Origin: DATLAN01 sp035527455
GTDB lineage: Bacteria; Planctomycetota; Planctomycetia; Pirellulales; Thermoguttaceae
Direction of reading: 5' to 3'
Assembly (NCBI GenBank): GCA_035527455.1
Contig: DATLAN010000426.1
Location: forward strand, 1 to 9,610
Length of the DNA: 9,610 nt
The position numbers and the translations under genes are program-made. Below the pieces are notes generated by a model. It did not search any database. It saw only the letters and a list, made by a program, of their open reading frames with translations, and was not told the DNA's origin. Of the stretch, positions 1 to 6,808 are shown piece by piece (within the stretch, counting starts at the first letter, position 1; each line of letters begins with the position of its first letter).

Positions 1-984
1 GTCGGCCGGCTCGCCGGACGTGTCCATGCCCAGCGGCGGGGTCCGCAGGAACTCGGTCGTTCGCACTTTTCGCCGGAAGTCGTTGAACGCCCGCTGGACC
101 TGCTGTTCGTTGAGCCCCGTTTCGTCGGCGACCTCGGAAACCGGCACCTCGTACTCGCAGGCGTACCAGAGCAGATCGAGCACGTCGAACGGCAGCCGGA
201 AGAAGAACTCCTCCTGGGTCGAGCCGGCGCTGTAGGTGTCGGTCGTCGGCGGGCGGTTCTGGATGGTCTCGGGGATCTCCAGGTATTCGGCCAACTGGTA
301 GACCTGCGTCTTGTACAAGTGGGCGATCGGCTTGACGTCCATCGCGCTGTCGCCGTACTTGACGAAGAAGCCCATGTCCTGTTCGTTCTTCGGCGGCGTG
401 CCGATCACCGCGTAGTTGCGCAGCTCGGCGTGATAGTAGAGCATCGCCGCCCGGCAGCGCTGCTTGAAGTTCGAGGCGGCCACGATCTGCCGCAACAGAT
501 CCGGGCGGAGCCGCTTCTTCTGCTCTTCGCCCTCGGGACTGACGACGGTGACGCTGAACACGTTGAGCGTCTCGTTGTCCAGGAGGTCCTCCGGGAGCGT
601 GATCTTCACTTTGTAGGTGCTGTCGTATTCGGGAAAGACGGACCGGATGGCCTCATCGCGGCGGGCGTAGCAGTCGAACCCGAGCAGTGCTCCGGTGATG
701 TCTTCGACCATCGCAGCGACGCCGAACTTCCGGCAGACCTCGCGGCCCAGCAGGGCGCTTTCGGGACTGGATTCCCTCTCCGGCAGCAGCAGCGGCACGA
801 CCCGCTCGGGGCCGAACGCCCGGACGGACAGGGCCAGCACCACGGCCGAATCGATCCCGCCGCTGACTCCCAGCACGCCGCCGCCGCGCTTGAGCACGTT
901 CAGCACGTCGGTGCGGAGCCGGTCCACGATCCGCTGGGTTTCCGCTTTCGGGTCGAGTTTCAATACGTCGCGATGGAATGACAT
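1..984 (-). CDS. nadE: NAD+ synthase-like protein (ammonia-dependent type), C-terminus beyond the left edge
   Basis: The family amidates nicotinate adenine dinucleotide to NAD+ with ATP and ammonia in the cytoplasm. The reading frame is open from ATG at 984 to base 1, giving 328 residues. The N-type ATP pyrophosphatase loop SGGIDSA lies at residues 41-47. The NadE signature appears as NFKQR (172-176), VIGTPPKNEQDMGFFVKYGD (193-212) and PIAHLYKTQV (219-228). There is no nitrilase-type glutaminase domain, so ammonia must come from elsewhere; the AsnB-like gene just upstream could supply it. A stretch at about 118-165 and the TYSAGSTQEEFFF segment (250-262) make it longer than the short 250-280 residue NadE form. 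After residue 310 it resembles the usual C-terminal end, so probably only a few residues are missing. A ribosome binding site supports the start. Family assignment is firm; whether the natural substrate is NaAD or another carboxylate is open. Confidence 0.88.
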   Translation of the reverse strand, partial: MSFHRDVLKLDPKAETQRIVDRLRTDVLNVLKRGGGVLGVSGGIDSAVVLALSVRAFGPERVVPLLLPERESSPESALLGREVCRKFGVAAMVEDITGALLGFDCYARRDEAIRSVFPEYDSTYKVKITLPEDLLDNETLNVFSVTVVSPEGEEQKKRLRPDLLRQIVAASNFKQRCRAAMLYYHAELRNYAVIGTPPKNEQDMGFFVKYGDSAMDVKPIAHLYKTQVYQLAEYLEIPETIQNRPPTTDTYSAGSTQEEFFFRLPFDVLDLLWYACEYEVPVSEVADETGLNEQQVQRAFNDFRRKVRTTEFLRTPPLGMDTSGEPAD

Positions 985-993
985 TTCTCGTGT

Positions 994-999
994 TCTCCT
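994..999 (-). promoter_or_regulatory. Ribosome binding site of nadE
   Basis: The minus strand reads AGGAGA, nine bases before the ATG at 984. It is the best Shine-Dalgarno match in the window and fixes the start of the NAD synthase-like gene. It also suggests that this gene can be translated independently of the asnB-like gene 179 bases upstream. Confidence 0.75.
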
Positions 1000-1049
1000 G
1001 AAAAAGAGTCTTGCTGCGGGGGCGGCCTGTTTGCCAAATCGGTCCAATG

Positions 1050-1126
1050 GGGTGGCACGCCCTGAGGAACGAAGGGCGTGGAAAACCTGCCAAACCACGC
1101 CCTTCGTTCCTCAGGGCGTGCCACCC
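1050..1126. repeat. Palindromic repeat, family 1, copy A
   Basis: Two perfect 32-base inverted arms (1050-1081 and 1095-1126) flank a 13-base loop. Each arm contains its own 8-bp hairpin: CACGCCCT at 1056-1063 pairs with AGGGCGTG at 1073-1080 around a nine-base loop. A second copy lies at 9536-9610 with identical visible arm bases and a loop differing at two positions. The element occupies the asnB-nadE gap. The only T-rich run on the asnB transcript comes before the hairpin, not after it, so a classic intrinsic terminator is unlikely. It looks like a dispersed REP-doublet element. Confidence 0.92.
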
Positions 1127-1163
1127 TCGCTAAAAAATGTACAAGTTGTTTCTGCGCGGAGCC

Positions 1164-3212
1164 TCAGGTCGGCACGTAGGACTCCCCGGCGGGATACGCC
1201 GGCAGGGGAATTCCGGACGTGCCGGTTCGGCGGACCACTTTCACGTCGTCGTGGTCGCTCAAGGGTGAAGACGCGGCATCGCCGGCGACGAACTGACGGT
1301 GTACGAGTTGGGTGGAAAGGACGCCGGCCAACGCCATGTCGTCCGTTTCGCTGAGCGTCCCGAATCGCTCGACCTTCTTCTGCAACATCGCGGTGGCCTG
1401 CGGGTCGAAGTAGCCGGCATCGGCGACGACTTGCGGCGAGAGCAATTCGGCCACCCAGTCCAAGGGTTTCGCCCCGGGAAAGAAACTGGCGTGGATCGGG
1501 GCGCGGTAAGGCCGCTTGCGCCGGTTCCGGATCGAATCGGGCAACAGGTCGCGAACCGCTTCCTTCAGCAGCCACTTCTCGTTCAAGCCGCAAAGCTTCA
1601 GCCGAGGCGGCAGACTATTGCAGAACTCGATCACGCGGTGGTCCAGGAAGGGAAACCGCCCCTCGACCGAATGGGCCATGGCCATGCGATCCCCTTGGGA
1701 ACACAACAGGTATTCCGGCAGGAAGATCGTGGCCTCGAGATACTGGGCCTGAGCCAAGGGGCTGAACTGCCGGAATTCTTCGGGAAGCGACGCCTCGACC
1801 GATTCCCTCCCCAGCCTCTCGACCTCCGCCTGCAACGCCCTGGAGAAGAGACGCCGTGTGCGGCTCGTGTTGCGCCAGCGAATCTCGTGCGAGTAGCACG
1901 CGCCGGACGTGTTCTCCAGCCCCTGGCCGAAGAACTTCTGCAGGAACGCACCTCCTCCGCCGGGCAGGTCGCCCACGTACGGATAGAGCTTCTCCAACAA
2001 GGCCGGCCGCCAACTCGATTGCGGCTGGCGGGCCCAGAAGCGGCGGACCTTGGCCTCCTTGAAGATGTTGTAGCCGGCCAGGAACTCGTCCGCACCTTCG
2101 CCGGTCAGCACGACCTTGAAGTCGTGCCCTCGCACCAACTCCGAAAGCAGGAAAAGCGGGGCCGGCGACGTCCGGGTGATCGGCGTCTCCGTGTGGCGGA
2201 TCACTTCCGGAAAGACCCGGCCGATGTCCTCGTGGCTGCACGTGATCAGGTGGTGTCGGGTGCCCAGGTACTCGGCCATCTGCCGCTGGAAGTCGCTCTC
2301 GTCGAAGGCCGCGTCGGTGAAGGCGATCGAGAAGGTTTCCAGCTTGTTGTCGGTATATCGATGGATCAAGGCCGTGATCGTCGAGGAATCCAGCCCGCCG
2401 CTGAGATAGGCGCCCACGGGCACGTCGGCCCGCAATCGAAGCCGGGTGGCGTCGACCAGCAAGTCCCGCAATTGCAGCCGGGCGTCTTCCGGGCTGAGAT
2501 CGGTCTCGGTGCCGGCGGCGGGGAACGTCGGCTCCCAATACCGCTCGATGCGGATGCGGCCGTCGCCGCCGGCCAGCAGCCAGTGTCCCGGCGGCAAGGT
2601 GCGAATACCCCGAAACGCCGTGCGGGGCGCCAACGGGCTCCAATACGTGAAAATCTGGTCCAGCGCGACCGGGTCGAGTTCCGCCGTCATCTGCGGATGC
2701 GCCAGCAGGGCCTTGATCTCCGAGCCGAAAACCAGCGTCCCGCCGCGCTCGGCGAAGAACAACGGCCGAATGCCGCAACGGTCCCGGGCGAGAAACAACG
2801 ATTCGGCCCGCTCGTCCCAGATCGCCAGCGCGAACTGGCCGTTGAGATGTTTCACGCAATCCGGGCCGTACTGCTCGTAGAGGTGAACGATGACTTCGGT
2901 GTCCGAGTCGGTGGCGAAGCGGTGCCCTTGCTGCCGGAGCGCCTCGCGCAGCTCCAGGTAGTTGAAGATCTCGCCGTTGAAGACGACCCACCGGGTGCCG
3001 TCCTCGTTGGAGATCGGCTGCTGCCCGCCGCCGAGATCGATGATGCTCAGCCGCGCATTGCCCAAGCCGACGCAGCGGCCGGCACCCTCGAAGAGATAGA
3101 CGCCGAACTGGTCGGGTCCCCGGTGACGGATCGTGCCGAGCATCCTCCGCAAGAGGGCCTCGTCGATCGACCGATCACCGTTTCGATTCCAAACGCCTAT
3201 GATTCCGCACAT
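1164..3212 (-). CDS. asnB: Class II glutamine amidotransferase, asparagine synthase (AsnB)-like, exopolysaccharide-type
   Basis: Family members hydrolyse glutamine in an N-terminal Ntn domain and pass ammonia to a C-terminal synthetase domain that adenylates a carboxylate, aspartate in true AsnB. The protein is 682 residues. The start is set at Met-Cys (MCGIIGVW) because Cys2 must be N-terminal after Met removal; the longer open frame upstream only translates repeats. Glutaminase motifs are RHRGPD (29-34), NGEIFNY (79-85) and SDTEV (103-107). The synthetase P-loop is SGGLDSS (271-277), with GEGADE at 371-376 and a conserved SVEGRFPFLDHR stretch further on. Paired with the AMP ligase upstream, it resembles the exosortase-A-associated amidotransferase 1 family as I recall it (about 630 residues), so the acceptor may be a sugar or lipid-linked acid rather than aspartate. 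No Shine-Dalgarno is visible: a heptad repeat abuts the start codon. The last 40 or so residues look unconserved. Confidence 0.92.
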   Translation of the reverse strand: MCGIIGVWNRNGDRSIDEALLRRMLGTIRHRGPDQFGVYLFEGAGRCVGLGNARLSIIDLGGGQQPISNEDGTRWVVFNGEIFNYLELREALRQQGHRFATDSDTEVIVHLYEQYGPDCVKHLNGQFALAIWDERAESLFLARDRCGIRPLFFAERGGTLVFGSEIKALLAHPQMTAELDPVALDQIFTYWSPLAPRTAFRGIRTLPPGHWLLAGGDGRIRIERYWEPTFPAAGTETDLSPEDARLQLRDLLVDATRLRLRADVPVGAYLSGGLDSSTITALIHRYTDNKLETFSIAFTDAAFDESDFQRQMAEYLGTRHHLITCSHEDIGRVFPEVIRHTETPITRTSPAPLFLLSELVRGHDFKVVLTGEGADEFLAGYNIFKEAKVRRFWARQPQSSWRPALLEKLYPYVGDLPGGGGAFLQKFFGQGLENTSGACYSHEIRWRNTSRTRRLFSRALQAEVERLGRESVEASLPEEFRQFSPLAQAQYLEATIFLPEYLLCSQGDRMAMAHSVEGRFPFLDHRVIEFCNSLPPRLKLCGLNEKWLLKEAVRDLLPDSIRNRRKRPYRAPIHASFFPGAKPLDWVAELLSPQVVADAGYFDPQATAMLQKKVERFGTLSETDDMALAGVLSTQLVHRQFVAGDAASSPLSDHDDVKVVRRTGTSGIPLPAYPAGESYVPT

Positions 3213-3403
3213 GGGTAGTGGGTGGTGGGTAGTGGGTAGTGGATAGTGGATAGTGGGTAGTGGATAGTGGGTAGTGGGCAGTGGATAGTGGGTAGTAGTT
3301 GACGCGAGTCGTTCTCGAGCAGACACAACAGACAAACAACGGAAATGTCCACTACCCACCACTAACTGCCCACTATCCACTACCCACTATCCACTACCCA
3401 CTA
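3213..3403. repeat. Inverted array of heptad repeats filling the ligase-asnB gap
   Basis: On the plus strand, 3213-3299 is a run of TAGTGGG/TAGTGGA units with a few variants (TGGTGGG, CAGTGGA). Bases 3349-3403 carry the same units on the opposite strand (CCCACTA/TCCACTA), including the matching variant with C in place of T. The spacer 3300-3348 is not repetitive. The minus-strand transcript could fold the two arms into a stem of roughly 50 bp. One arm begins three bases after the ligase stop codon and the other ends directly at the asnB ATG, so almost the whole gap is repeat. Confidence 0.92.
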
Positions 3404-3406
3404 ACC

Positions 3407-4942
3407 TCACACGATTGCGGTTTTTCGGATCTTCCCGCTGGTGGTCTTGGGAAGCGCGTCACGAAACTCCACGTACTCGGGGATCATGAAGTCTTCCAGG
3501 TTGGCTCGGCAGTGGTGCAACACGTCGTTTTCCGTCAGTTCGGCGTCCCGGGTGACGACGATGGCCTTGATCGCCTGGCCGAGGATCGCGTCGGGCACGC
3601 CGATCACGGCCGCTTCGACGACGCCCGGCAGCCCGTACAGCACGTTTTCGATCTCCTTCGGGGCCACCTTCTCGCCGCGGCTCTTGATGATGTCGTCCTT
3701 GCGGCCGACGAATTGGAGGTAGCCGCCTTCGTCCATCCAGAACAGGTCGCCGCTGTAGCAGACCGTCTCGCCCGGCACGGGACCGGGGCGGAAGCGTTCG
3801 GCCGTGGCCTCGGGGGCCTCCCAATAGCCGCGCATCACGTGCCCGCCGCGGATCACCAGCTCGCCCACCGCGTTCGGTCCCAAGCGGCGGCCGTTCTCGT
3901 CGACCAGCCACACCTCGGTGCCGGGGATGGCGATTCCCACCGAACCGGGACGCTGGTCCAACTGGTCGGGCGGCAGGTAGAGCGTCCGCTTCGTCTCGGT
4001 CAGGCCGTACATCGAGTAGACGGTGGCCTGCGGGAACGACGCCCGAAGCTGCTGGATGTGGCTCGGCGGCAGGGCGGCGGCCGTGTTGGTGATGTAGCGA
4101 AGGTGGCCGAGATCGTACGGCTCGAGGTCCATCTGCAACAGGATCGCGAAGATCGTCGGCACGCCGGGAAACCCGGTGACCTTCTCTTCCTCGATCTTCT
4201 TGAGGAACTGGGCCGGATACGTGAATGCCCGTTCCAGCACCAACGTGCCGCCGAACTTGAAGGTCATCAGCAATTGATACAGGCCGTAGTCGAACGAGAG
4301 CGGCAACGCGCAGATCACCACGTCGTCGGGCACGTTCTCCAGGTAGGTGATGATCGACGAGGCCGCGAACACGACGTTGCAGTGGGCCGACATCACGCCC
4401 TTCGGCGTGCCGCTGCTCCCGGAGGTGTAGATCAGACAGGCCAGGTCCCGGTCGATGCACTGCCGGGGCGGACGGTGTGGGGCGTACTCCGATTGCACGG
4501 CGTCGTAGCCGATCAGCTTGGGATGCCGCTTTGCCGCTTCCGCCGAGTTCTTGCCCGAAAGGATCGCGAACTTCAGCGATCGGCTTCGGTCCATGATCTC
4601 CACGGCCACGTCGGCCTCGCCGTCTCGGGCGATCATCGCCGTGGCCCGGCAGTTCTCGATCAATTGCGACAGCTTGTCGGGCTTGGTGCTGCTGTTGACG
4701 ACGACGAAGACGGCGTTGGCCTTCAGTACGGCAAAAATGCCCACCACGAGTTCGACGTTGTTCGGCAGGAACAACACCACGCGATCCCCCCGCGTCACGC
4801 CCCGGTCGCTCAGCGCGTTGGCCAGGCGGTTGGCCATGGCGTCGATTTCGGCGTAGCTAAAGCGTTGCGTGCCGTGGACCAAAGCGGTTTTCTCGGGCGT
4901 GCGCTTGGCGCTTTGTTCCAGGAAATCGTGGACCAGCAACAT
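3407..4942 (-). CDS. AMP-forming acyl-CoA ligase-like (ANL superfamily), exopolysaccharide-type
   Basis: ANL enzymes activate a carboxylic acid with ATP to an acyl-AMP, then transfer it to CoA or a carrier thiol. The protein is 511 residues, usual for the family. Core motifs appear in order: P-loop YTSGSSGTPKG (172-182), YGLTET (312-317), YSGDL (396-400), the hinge region GRKDDIIKSRGEKV (413-426), and the C-terminal catalytic lysine K504 within PKTTSGKIRK. The start at 4942 (MLLVHDFLEQSA) matches the normal ANL N-terminus and has a GAGG element eight bases upstream. The frame stays open to 5194, but that extension translates palindromic repeats. It is first in a same-strand set with the asnB-like and nadE-like genes. 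Length and pairing with an AsnB-like amidotransferase recall the exosortase-A-associated acyl-CoA ligase family. The acid substrate cannot be read from the sequence; no acyl carrier protein gene is present in the window. Confidence 0.9.
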   Translation of the reverse strand: MLLVHDFLEQSAKRTPEKTALVHGTQRFSYAEIDAMANRLANALSDRGVTRGDRVVLFLPNNVELVVGIFAVLKANAVFVVVNSSTKPDKLSQLIENCRATAMIARDGEADVAVEIMDRSRSLKFAILSGKNSAEAAKRHPKLIGYDAVQSEYAPHRPPRQCIDRDLACLIYTSGSSGTPKGVMSAHCNVVFAASSIITYLENVPDDVVICALPLSFDYGLYQLLMTFKFGGTLVLERAFTYPAQFLKKIEEEKVTGFPGVPTIFAILLQMDLEPYDLGHLRYITNTAAALPPSHIQQLRASFPQATVYSMYGLTETKRTLYLPPDQLDQRPGSVGIAIPGTEVWLVDENGRRLGPNAVGELVIRGGHVMRGYWEAPEATAERFRPGPVPGETVCYSGDLFWMDEGGYLQFVGRKDDIIKSRGEKVAPKEIENVLYGLPGVVEAAVIGVPDAILGQAIKAIVVTRDAELTENDVLHHCRANLEDFMIPEYVEFRDALPKTTSGKIRKTAIV

Positions 4943-4950
4943 GCTCGGGA

Positions 4951-4954
4951 CCTC
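4951..4954 (-). promoter_or_regulatory. Ribosome binding site of the acyl-CoA ligase-like gene
   Basis: The minus strand reads GAGG with an eight-base gap to the ATG at 4942. The match is short but at the right distance. It favours this start over the upstream ones, which lie in repeat DNA. Confidence 0.5.
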
Positions 4955-4977
4955 GTCGTTCGTCGGGATTGATCCTA

Positions 4978-5088
4978 GTAGCCATCTCGCTCCGCGAGAT
5001 GCGGCCTCGTCTCGCGGAGCGAGACGGCTACTTTCGTCCTCCGCGAGATGCGGCCTCGTCTCGCGGAGCGAGACGGCTACTTTAGTTC
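4978..5088. repeat. Palindromic repeat, family 2, amplified as a 49-bp tandem
   Basis: Inverted arms of 22 bases (4978-4999 and 5010-5031, one mismatch) surround a ten-base loop. Each arm holds a 7-bp inner hairpin: ATCTCGC/GCGAGAT at 4984-5000 and GTCTCGC/GCGAGAC at 5009-5025, both with three-base loops. From 4991 the sequence repeats with a 49-base period: unit 1 at 4991-5039, unit 2 at 5040-5088, and a degenerate start of a third at 5089-5098. The units are nearly identical, which suggests a recent duplication. The block lies 35 bases upstream of the ligase start codon, where its leader or promoter should be. Confidence 0.9.
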
Positions 5089-5301
5089 TCCGCGAAATCG
5101 TCCGGCTCCTAACGAATGTAGCCCATAGGGAAGACCTTCGACGTGTTCTTCCTCGGGAAACTCTCGATTCCCGGCGGGAACGGGCGGTGGGCACGATCGG
5201 TTCGCGCTCGAGGCCGGCCGGGCCGTAGCGGTTGTATGCGGCCGGCGGATTGTGCGGATTGCGAGTGCGGCGGCCGAGGTGGAAGCGGCCGGCGCGAGCG
5301 G
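5089..5301. other. Unassigned stretch in the divergent gap
   Basis: Several short frames are open on both strands, as expected at this GC content, but none shows a recognisable domain. The plus frame around 5125-5200 (KTFDVFFLGKLSIPGG) looks faintly protein-like and could be another decayed fragment, but I cannot name it. The stretch probably carries promoters for the ligase (minus) and the phosphatase-family gene (plus); no convincing -35/-10 pair was found. Confidence 0.4.
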
Positions 5302-5489
5302 GAGAGCACGGCCGCGGCTACCGTGGTCATGTTGGCGCTTTACGCCTGGTGGATACCGCGTTTCGGGGCGATGGGCGCCGCCCGGGCGACGCTGGTGGGA
5401 CTGCTTTTCACGCCGGCCCGACTTGGGGGGGCTTGCAACGCATCTTTCACGTACAATACCAGACAGGACGACTGGCAGCGATGCTCGGC
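5302..5489 (+). pseudogene. Relic of a polysaccharide flippase (Wzx/MATE-like), C-terminal part, frameshifted
   Basis: Two neighbouring frames together read like the end of an oligosaccharide flippase. Frame 1 (5302-5424) gives ATVVMLALYAWWIPRFGAMG followed by AARATLVGLLF, the typical IPRFGAMGAA-ATL membrane segment late in these proteins. After the G7 run at 5425-5431 the match moves to the adjacent frame: GLQRIFHVQYQTGRLAAMLG (about 5427-5489), resembling the juxtamembrane RIF-V-Y-GRL segment that follows in intact members. No flippase N-terminus is visible upstream and the last membrane helices are absent downstream, so this is a fragment. It fits with the surface-polysaccharide flavour of the neighbouring ligase and amidotransferase. 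Recognition is from family memory, not from an alignment. If the G run is a sequencing error, the piece would still be truncated at both ends. Confidence 0.6.
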
Positions 5490-5543
5490 CCGGCCGACTC
5501 GCAGACAGGCCGAATCGGACGTGAATCTGCCGTGATCACGCCT

Positions 5544-6677
5544 ATGGAGATCACTTTGGAACGTGCCGTGTCAACGCCGGATCCCGATGCGGAGAAACGG
5601 GCGAGGGTCGCACGTCGTCTCGGTCAACGACGCGACCAGAAAGTCTCGGGCCGGCCGAGAATCTGGAGATCGCGAATCGTTGCCTGGCTGGTCTGGCTGT
5701 ACGCGGCGGGCGTGCTCGTTGCGTGGGGGCTTCTCCTTGGGGGCGGCGACCGTTGGTGGTTTCCTACCGTGATGCTCTACAGCCCGAGGTGGATCTACGC
5801 GTTGCCGCTGATCGTGCTGGTGCCGACGGCCCTGCTTTGGCGGCGCCGGATGCTGTGGGTTCTGACGGCGGTGGCCCTGATCGTCGGCGGACCGATCATG
5901 GGGTTTTGCGCGCCGTGGACCGGCTGGGCGGCAAGCGACGAATCTACGATCCGCACCTTGACCTGCAACGTCCAGACGGATCACGTCGACCGGGAGGCCC
6001 TGGCCCGGCTGATCGAGGAAACCCGGCCGGATATCGTGGCCTTGCAGGAATGCGATCCCGATTACCGCCCGACCTGGCCGCCCGGCTGGCACACCTACCG
6101 GGCGGGCGGGTTGCTCCTGGCGTCGCGCTACCCGATCCGCAACGTCCAAATCAGGCTCCTCCGTCATCCGCCGCAACGTTGGCCCCGAGTCAGCGCGATC
6201 TACTGCATCGTGGAAACACCGCAACGGCCGGTGCATTTCTGCAATCTCCATCTGCGCAGCCCTCGTTGGGGACTGATGGAAGTCCTCGACCGAAGAAGCG
6301 TCGTCGACGCCTCCCGCAGTCCGGCCCTGCTGGCCGAAATCGACTATCGCCGGCGGGAAGCACAGGAGATCAAGGAGTGGATCGACGGGCTGTCGCCGTC
6401 GGTGGTCATTGCGGGCGATTTCAACATGCCCACCGACAGCACGATCTACCGCGACACCTGGGCCGCCTACGCGAACGCCTTTTCCCAAGTCGGCTGGGGG
6501 TTCGGCTACACGAAGTGGTCGCCGCTGTTCGGTTTTCACTACGGCTCGCGGATCGACCACGTTCTCACGGGAGCCGGCTGGCGCGCCGTGAACTGCCGGG
6601 TCGGACCCGAGGTGAGTTCCGATCACCGCCCGTTGATCGCCGACCTCTCTTGGACCGGACCGTCCGACGCGCCGTAG
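5544..6677 (+). CDS. Membrane-anchored endonuclease/exonuclease/phosphatase (EEP) family protein
   Basis: The protein is 377 residues from ATG 5544. An arginine-rich N-terminus (about 19-44) is followed by three hydrophobic segments at about 45-66, 83-99 and 103-122, then the EEP fold. Catalytic motifs are all present: CNV with N142, LQE with E169, NLHL with H236, GDFN (291-294), RIDH (336-339) and SSDH (358-361). The positive charges (residues 20-44 and RRRM at 100-103) place the N-terminus and the loop between segments 2 and 3 in the cytoplasm, which puts the catalytic domain outside it. EEP proteins cut phosphodiester or phosphomonoester bonds in nucleic acids, sphingomyelin or inositol phosphates; the substrate here cannot be told. 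The start is uncertain: no Shine-Dalgarno is seen, GTG at 5532 is also possible, and the frame stays open back to 5232 through the flippase relic. The gene converges on alaS. Confidence 0.85.
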   Translation: MEITLERAVSTPDPDAEKRARVARRLGQRRDQKVSGRPRIWRSRIVAWLVWLYAAGVLVAWGLLLGGGDRWWFPTVMLYSPRWIYALPLIVLVPTALLWRRRMLWVLTAVALIVGGPIMGFCAPWTGWAASDESTIRTLTCNVQTDHVDREALARLIEETRPDIVALQECDPDYRPTWPPGWHTYRAGGLLLASRYPIRNVQIRLLRHPPQRWPRVSAIYCIVETPQRPVHFCNLHLRSPRWGLMEVLDRRSVVDASRSPALLAEIDYRRREAQEIKEWIDGLSPSVVIAGDFNMPTDSTIYRDTWAAYANAFSQVGWGFGYTKWSPLFGFHYGSRIDHVLTGAGWRAVNCRVGPEVSSDHRPLIADLSWTGPSDAP

Positions 6678-6767
6678 GTGGGTGCCACTGGCTGCTCGTC
6701 AGCCAGTGCCGTGCGGTTCACATTGATTCCGAGGAACACTGGCTGACGAGCAGCCAGTGGCACCCAC
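6678..6767. repeat. Palindromic repeat, family 3, between convergent genes
   Basis: Perfect 31-base inverted arms (6678-6708 and 6737-6767) flank a 28-base loop. Each arm contains a 9-bp hairpin, CACTGGCTG pairing with CAGCCAGTG around a five-base loop (first arm 6686-6708). The element begins with the first base after the stop codon of the EEP gene and ends 53 bases before the alaS stop codon. It could end transcription from both sides by its structure, but neither side has a U-tract. By architecture it belongs with the other REP-doublet-like repeats in the window. Confidence 0.92.
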
Positions 6768-6808
6768 AAATTCTGGCGAGGAGGCAGAAATTCAAGGGGC
6801 CCGTGCGA

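Noticed and set aside
1050..1126. Rho-independent terminator after the asnB-like gene
   Set aside because: No T-run follows the hairpin on the minus strand, and the same element occurs upstream of alaS at 9536-9610, where no gene end is visible.
1299..3218. Plus-strand open frame of 639 codons opposite the asnB-like gene
   Set aside because: It is antisense to a gene with all catalytic motifs and its product resembles no family.
3213..3380. N-terminal extension of the asnB-like protein upstream of 3212
   Set aside because: It translates the heptad repeat into HYPLPT-type units and would block the catalytic Cys2, which must be N-terminal.
3299..4972. Plus-strand open frame of 557 codons opposite the ligase
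   Set aside because: It starts in heptad repeat DNA and is antisense to a complete ANL enzyme.
4978..5098. CRISPR array
   Set aside because: The 49-base units are direct tandem copies with no variable spacers between them, and no cas gene is near.
4943..5194. N-terminal extension of the ligase
   Set aside because: It is a translation of the palindromic tandem repeat. The family N-terminus and a ribosome binding site both fit 4942.
5452..5457. TACAAT as a -10 box for the EEP gene
   Set aside because: The nearest good -35 (TTGCAA) is only 13 bases away and the position for a 17-base spacer has a poor match. A promoter here remains possible but is unsupported.
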